From the NCBI GenBank assembly GCA_023424865.1, contig JAFADM010000345.1:1-5544 (forward strand): a stretch of 5,544 bases of DNA. Reading direction: 5' to 3'. The notes beneath the pieces were generated by a model, which did no database searches, had not been told where the DNA came from, and saw only the letters and a list, made by a program, of their open reading frames with translations. Both the position numbers and the translations under genes were made by a program. Shown here in pieces: positions 5,534-5,544 of the stretch (within the stretch, counting starts at the first letter, position 1; every line of letters starts with the position of its first letter). This DNA is from Bacillota bacterium (GTDB lineage Bacteria > Bacillota_A > Clostridia > DSM-8532).

Positions 5534-5544
5534 AAGGTTAAAAG

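Noticed and set aside
1..5544. CRISPR array, transfer RNA, ribosomal RNA, insertion sequence or attachment site
   Set aside because: I found no regularly spaced repeats, no tRNA-like cloverleaf or rRNA-like sequence, no transposase-like reading frame and no terminal inverted repeats with target duplications in the window.

Overview
The window looks like chromosomal DNA from a low-to-mid GC Bacillota bacterium, most plausibly of the class Clostridia. The grounds are strong AGGAGG-type Shine-Dalgarno sites before almost every gene, a lipoprotein solute-binding protein with an LplA-type (DUF3502-like) C-terminus, LplB- and LplC/YtcP-type permeases, and a YhfW-type flavin/Rieske protein. The genus cannot be fixed from this sequence. 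Every supported gene lies on the minus strand, so transcription runs from the right end to the left end. Nothing on the plus strand looks like a real gene.

Reading in the direction of transcription, positions 5544-5449 hold a short leader containing small inverted repeats. Positions 5448-1971 hold a three-gene carbohydrate ABC importer of the CUT1 type: an LplB-like permease, an LplC/YtcP-like permease and a lipoprotein solute-binding protein. The intergenic gaps are 32 and 50 bases. No ATPase gene is present, which is normal for this class, because a shared MsmX/UgpC-type ATPase encoded elsewhere usually energises it. A stem-loop lies between the second permease and the binding protein gene. 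A second, A/T-centred stem-loop and then a strong GC-rich intrinsic terminator (1808-1840) follow the binding protein gene.

Positions 1727-210 encode a 505-residue protein with an N-terminal FAD-dependent oxidoreductase domain and a C-terminal Rieske [2Fe-2S] domain, resembling Bacillus subtilis YhfW. The 147-base gap to the next gene contains a good sigma-A-type promoter. Exact 8-base direct repeats, 40 bp apart, flank that promoter, and an inverted repeat lies at the likely transcription start. This promoter drives the last gene, which starts at position 62 and leaves the window after about 20 codons. Its N-terminus matches the start of GntR-superfamily regulators, possibly of the MocR type.

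The importer takes up a sugar or oligosaccharide that cannot be identified here. The flavin/Rieske protein and the regulator are probably separate transcription units, because the terminator stands between them and the importer. The most interesting non-coding signal is the repeat arrangement around the regulator's own promoter, which looks like an autoregulatory operator. A 10-base copy of the same motif lies in the gap between the binding protein gene and the flavin/Rieske gene. I found no RNA gene, insertion sequence, CRISPR array or clearly new multi-gene system.
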